From an uncultured Sphingomonadaceae bacterium (lineage in GTDB: Bacteria > Pseudomonadota > Alphaproteobacteria > Sphingomonadales > Sphingomonadaceae), in contig CAKZSF010000086.1 of assembly GCA_937920575.1 (NCBI GenBank), forward strand, positions 1-8,452: 8,452 nt of DNA. Reading direction: 5' to 3'. This document shows, piece after piece, positions 5,602 through 8,452 of the stretch. Under the pieces are notes generated by a model. The model saw only the letters and a list, made by a program, of their open reading frames with translations, had not been told where the DNA came from and did no database searches. Each line of letters opens with the position of its first letter. Position 1 is the stretch's first letter. Position numbers and translations under genes: made by a program.

Positions 5602-6030
5602 ATGAGTGAAGTAGCATTGCATGACGGGCCCGTTCTCATGATTGTACAGGGCACCGTGACGGACGGGGATCATACTCTGGAGACCTCTCCTCGTATGCAG
5701 GAATATCTCCGGCAGCTTTTTGGTTCTGAAATGTATCCGACGACGAGTGGCTACTATATCTACTCAGGTGGACAACCAATTGACATTTTCGAAGGCGAAT
5801 TTCCCAAGACAGGCTTCACCGTTGTTGCGCGCTTCCCAAGCCAAGACGCCGCCCGAACCTTTTGGTATTCTGAAATGTACCAGAAGGTTGCAGAGGCTCG
5901 CCAAGGTGCCTGTGAAGTCTTGGTTTGTGTCTACCCCGAAACAGAAGTTCCTGACTACATGCAGGGCAGGTTGAACGGTCATGAATATGTGAACGTGCCA
6001 AGTTTCGATCACGTTGCACGTGTCGATTAA
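5602..6030 (+). CDS. DUF1330-family small protein
   Basis: 142-residue soluble protein with no signal peptide. The central region fits the DUF1330 dimeric alpha/beta-barrel (ferredoxin-like) fold. PIDIFEGEF (59-67) forms one strand, then TVVARFPSQDAARTFWYSEMYQ (73-94), followed by VAEARQGACEVLVCVYP. The FPS...A..FWYS..Y pattern is the family hallmark. Members have no firmly established general function. The N-terminal 40 residues (VLMIVQGTVTDGDHTLETSPRMQEYLRQLF) are a plausible first strand and helix. The start at 5602 is chosen because GGAG (5592-5595) lies 6 nt before it. An ATG at 5590 would add four residues but has no ribosome-binding site. The gene lies 33 bp after fghA and 55 bp before the propeller gene. 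By eye it is less GC-rich than frmA and fghA. Confidence 0.85.
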   Translation: MSEVALHDGPVLMIVQGTVTDGDHTLETSPRMQEYLRQLFGSEMYPTTSGYYIYSGGQPIDIFEGEFPKTGFTVVARFPSQDAARTFWYSEMYQKVAEARQGACEVLVCVYPETEVPDYMQGRLNGHEYVNVPSFDHVARVD

Positions 6031-6042
6031 CCTGAATTGCCG

Positions 6043-6063
6043 GGTGAGAGTCGAATTCTCACC
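6043..6063 (+). repeat. Hairpin before the propeller gene
   Basis: GGTGAGA (6043-6049) pairs with TCTCACC (6057-6063) around a 7-nt loop, and G-T pairs can extend both ends. It starts 12 nt after the stop of the DUF1330-type gene and ends shortly before the propeller Shine-Dalgarno (about 6076-6081). There is no T-run. It may be a weak terminator or a processing barrier that separates expression of the two genes. Confidence 0.4.
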
Positions 6064-6085
6064 TGCAATGTGATGTGAGGGTGCA

Positions 6086-7732
6086 ATGGTCATGCGATCC
6101 AGGACAGTTTGCGCAGCGCTGGCTGTCCTGGCCATGCCCATGTCGATCAGTCATGCCTCGCCGCCGAACAGCCTGCGCTGTTCGACCGTAGAGGTAGCCG
6201 TTCCGGGTTCTCTGATTCAGGCGATTGAGGGGATTGAAGTCGGGCCGGACGGCATGATTTACGGCACCAGCATTCATGGTCAGGCGGTGTATCGAATTGA
6301 TCCCGACACCGGCCACACCACCTTTGCTGTGCCATCACCCTATGGCGAATCCGATGACGTTGCGATCGGTCAGACAGGGAGCCCGGTTGAAGGTTGGCTG
6401 GCATGGACTGCCTATTCCAGCGGGGAGATCCGGATCCAACGCCCGGGCGGAATGCCAGAAGTCGTTGCGACTGGACTACCGCGAGTCAATCCGATCGCGC
6501 TTCGCGACGATGGCCGTTTGCTGTTTGCCCAATCATCGCGTTCTGGCGAAAACGGTTTGTGGGAACTGGACCTTGCCAAGGGCACGCCGAGGCGGCTTGT
6601 GGCAAAGAATAAGTGGCGTTTGAACGGCTTTGACTTTGGACCTGATGGCAGGCTTTACGCGCCGAGTTTCCGGCAGAATGAACTGCTCGCAATTGATATC
6701 GAGACTGGGGAATCGGAAGTCGTCGCAGATGATGTGGGATTGATCGCTGCACTCAAAGTGGATGCTGACGGCAATCTCTGGAGCGTCGATTTTGCAACCG
6801 GTGACCTGTATTTCACCCAAACCGAAACTGGGCAGTCGCGCATTGTCACGCAGTTCACACCCCCGCTCGACAATCTCGCGATCGACCCGGACGGCATTAT
6901 CTATGTGGCGGAGCTCGCGATTGGCGGAGTGACCGGTTTCGATCCCAAAACAATGGAAAAATGGACGGTGACGTCTGCGTCCTTCACCGTACCACTTGGC
7001 ATGACGACAACCATGCAAGATGGGAAAGAAGCTATCCTCATCGCCGATCCGTTCGGCTACAGATTTCTCGATCCTGATACATATGCGGTCACGCGCGAAG
7101 CGGACATGTGGTTCAAGGGGCGATCTTCCGCCATTGCGGCGAATAGCGAGCATATCGTCACAACCGATGTGGATGCGAGGGTGGTCACCATCATCGACCG
7201 CAGTACCAATAAAGTGGTTTTCACAAGCGAGCAGCTGCCTGCCCCGCGCGGTATCGTGCTTACTTCAAGTGGTGATACTATCATCGCTGATGCGCAAAGC
7301 GGCCAACTGATGCGCCCTGCCAATGGGGTGTTTGAAGAGGTCGCAAAGGGGCTGAATGAGCCGATTGCCCTCGCGCTTGAGAGCAGTGCTTCTGTCTTGG
7401 TGAGCGAGATTGGAAGCGGCACGATCAGCCGCATTGATCTGGCAAACGGCAACAGGATCGAACTTGTTTCAGATCTCGCCGATCCGCTGGGGATTGCGCT
7501 CTTGCCTGATGGCCGCATTGCCGTTGCAGAGGCCGCCAAGGGCACCGTCACAGCAATCAACCCGGTGGATGGCACCCGCACGATTTTGGCAAAAGGCCTG
7601 CGTCTCGCGCGCCCCGATCACCGCATCGCCAGCAATGCCCCAGTTGGTATTGCGGTGGATGATGCGGGGGCAATATTTGTGAGTGCAGGCGGCCAAAACA
7701 GCGTCGTCAAGATTGTCTTGAATGGCTGTTGA
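6086..7732 (+). CDS. Exported beta-propeller protein (SMP-30/NHL-like repeats)
   Basis: 548-residue protein with a signal peptide: Arg4/Arg6, hydrophobic ALAVLAMPM, and probable cleavage at SHA|SP after residue 24. The rest is built of about 12 repeats of roughly 40 residues with the pattern hydrophobic-D-x-DG-hydrophobic-Y, then IDxxTG turns. Examples are EVGPDGMIYGTS, DFGPDGRLYAPS, KVDADGNLWSVD, AIDPDGIIYVAE, ALLPDGRIAVAE and AVDDAGAIFVSA. This resembles SMP-30/gluconolactonase or NHL propellers, and 12 repeats would suit two six-bladed rings. Metal-binding catalytic residues of lactonases were not identified, so an enzymatic role is uncertain. The mature protein has only two cysteines, Cys32 and the final residue Cys548. 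The start has AGGG (6078-6081) close upstream; an ATG at 6092 is an alternative. It is the last of five plus-strand genes. Confidence 0.85.
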   Translation: MVMRSRTVCAALAVLAMPMSISHASPPNSLRCSTVEVAVPGSLIQAIEGIEVGPDGMIYGTSIHGQAVYRIDPDTGHTTFAVPSPYGESDDVAIGQTGSPVEGWLAWTAYSSGEIRIQRPGGMPEVVATGLPRVNPIALRDDGRLLFAQSSRSGENGLWELDLAKGTPRRLVAKNKWRLNGFDFGPDGRLYAPSFRQNELLAIDIETGESEVVADDVGLIAALKVDADGNLWSVDFATGDLYFTQTETGQSRIVTQFTPPLDNLAIDPDGIIYVAELAIGGVTGFDPKTMEKWTVTSASFTVPLGMTTTMQDGKEAILIADPFGYRFLDPDTYAVTREADMWFKGRSSAIAANSEHIVTTDVDARVVTIIDRSTNKVVFTSEQLPAPRGIVLTSSGDTIIADAQSGQLMRPANGVFEEVAKGLNEPIALALESSASVLVSEIGSGTISRIDLANGNRIELVSDLADPLGIALLPDGRIAVAEAAKGTVTAINPVDGTRTILAKGLRLARPDHRIASNAPVGIAVDDAGAIFVSAGGQNSVVKIVLNGC

Positions 7733-7733
7733 T

Positions 7734-7760
7734 GTTGGTGACGAGGGGTTCCTCTCCAAC
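7734..7760. terminator. Possible bidirectional terminator between convergent genes
   Basis: GTTGG (7734-7738) pairs with CCAAC (7756-7760), and inside it GAGG (7743-7746) pairs with CCTC (7751-7754) around GGTT, with an asymmetric internal loop. It sits immediately after the propeller stop codon in the 70-bp gap to the convergent IclR-type gene. The T-rich tail (CATCTTTGTT) is weak, so efficiency is doubtful. Confidence 0.4.
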
Positions 7761-7802
7761 CATCTTTGTTAGGACAAGGCCGGGCGGCGTACCAAGTCCA
7801 AC

Positions 7803-8452
7803 TCAACCTGTTGCAGGCGCCGTAATGGGGCCACCGATGGTTTTTTGCATCAGGCCGATGATTGTTTCTTTGCTGCGTTGAATGCGCGGCGCAAGCCCGC
7901 CAACGCCAATCACAAATTTGGGATTGCTCGGGATGATCATCGCAATCGCACCGGTGTCTTGCATGATCATATCAAACCCAACCGTATAGCCACGCTCGCG
8001 GGTCGCTTTCACTTCGCGCATCACCTCTGTGGCTTGCATCTGATCCGCCGTGGCTCCGTCTTTTGATGCGACCCTCTTCAGCAGTTTGTTGATTTGTTCA
8101 TCTTTCATGTGGGCGAGGCAAGCTGTGCCGACTGCAGAGCCCCAAAGTGGCGCTAGATAGCCTTCTCGCAAAGAGAGCGAGATCGGGAATGTCCCGGGCA
8201 GCACACGAACAAACTGCATGTTGAGATCGATCTGTGTAGAGAGCGTTACGGTTTCTCCGGTGCCCTGGTGCAAAGCATCCAGCATTTCGAGAATGTCACC
8301 GGTCAGCAGAATATCAGGAATCCATTCGCCAAGGCCTGTGACGCTAACGGTCGGAAAATATCGACGGCCTTGCGTCTCCCACGACAGATAGCCCAGTTTC
8401 ACCAGGCTCTTCAAAACGGCATTGGTGCTCGAACTGGGGTAGCCGAGCGCAT
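7803..8452 (-). CDS. IclR-family transcriptional regulator (N-terminus outside window)
   Basis: At least 216 residues are read, and the frame stays open to the window edge, so the true start lies beyond 8452. The beginning, ALGYPSSSTNAVLKSLVKLG followed by YLSWETQGRRYFPT, is the recognition helix and wing of an IclR winged helix-turn-helix. The rest is the IclR effector-binding domain: GETVTLSTQIDLNMQFVRVLPG, then SLREGYLAPLWGSAVGTACLAHM (the pocket with the conserved G.A.G.A.L pattern), ERGYTVGFDM, DTGAIAMIIP and VIGVGGLAPRI. IclR proteins bind small molecules, often aromatic or organic-acid catabolites, and regulate nearby genes. Here the gene converges on the propeller gene, so its target is more likely to lie to the right, outside the window. 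The TTG at 8414 is not the start, because the helix-turn-helix continues upstream of it. Confidence 0.9.
   Translation of the reverse strand, partial: ALGYPSSSTNAVLKSLVKLGYLSWETQGRRYFPTVSVTGLGEWIPDILLTGDILEMLDALHQGTGETVTLSTQIDLNMQFVRVLPGTFPISLSLREGYLAPLWGSAVGTACLAHMKDEQINKLLKRVASKDGATADQMQATEVMREVKATRERGYTVGFDMIMQDTGAIAMIIPSNPKFVIGVGGLAPRIQRSKETIIGLMQKTIGGPITAPATG

Noticed and set aside
7803..8414. Complete 203-residue regulator starting at TTG 8414
   Set aside because: Codons upstream of the TTG continue a clear IclR recognition helix (ALGYPSSSTNAV) to the window edge, so the gene is cut by the window and does not start there.

Overview
The window looks like the chromosome of an alphaproteobacterium, most likely Sphingomonadales (Erythrobacteraceae or a close relative). 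This rests on the moderately high GC content, a GST-fold protein that closely resembles FzlA (an alphaproteobacterial FtsZ partner), a single-domain YtrA-type GntR regulator, and AOX-type alternative oxidase. The taxon is inferred from protein resemblance alone. No transposase, integrase, phage gene or CRISPR array is visible.

Layout: (1) 1-940, plus strand: a small GntR/YtrA-family regulator preceded by repeats that look like operators, then ihfB (integration host factor beta) behind a 160-nt leader rich in hairpins. (2) 1083-1167: tRNA-Leu(UAA), followed by a non-coding stretch packed with seven short stem-loops. (3) 1447-2661, minus strand: an FzlA-like GST-fold protein and, upstream of it, a small exported methionine-rich protein of unknown function. 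(4) 2899-7732, plus strand: five closely spaced genes: alternative oxidase (aox), glutathione-dependent formaldehyde/S-nitrosoglutathione dehydrogenase (frmA), S-formylglutathione hydrolase (fghA), a DUF1330-type small protein, and a large exported beta-propeller. (5) 7803 to the window end, minus strand: an IclR-family regulator whose N-terminus lies beyond the window, convergent with the propeller gene.

How the genes fit together: FrmA and FghA perform the two enzymatic steps of the glutathione pathway from formaldehyde to formate (S-hydroxymethylglutathione to S-formylglutathione plus NADH, then hydrolysis to formate and glutathione). They overlap by one base and are surely cotranscribed. 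The aox gene lies 61 bp upstream on the same strand. Alternative oxidase is a non-proton-pumping ubiquinol oxidase that tolerates cyanide and NO, and class III ADH also reduces S-nitrosoglutathione. The group could therefore be an electron-overflow/detoxification module for formaldehyde or nitrosative stress. This is the most interesting hypothesis in the window. The DUF1330 and propeller genes follow with 33 and 55 bp gaps and may be read through from the same promoter, but their roles are unknown.

Limits: all names come from reading motifs by eye. No similarity search, folding program or promoter predictor was run.
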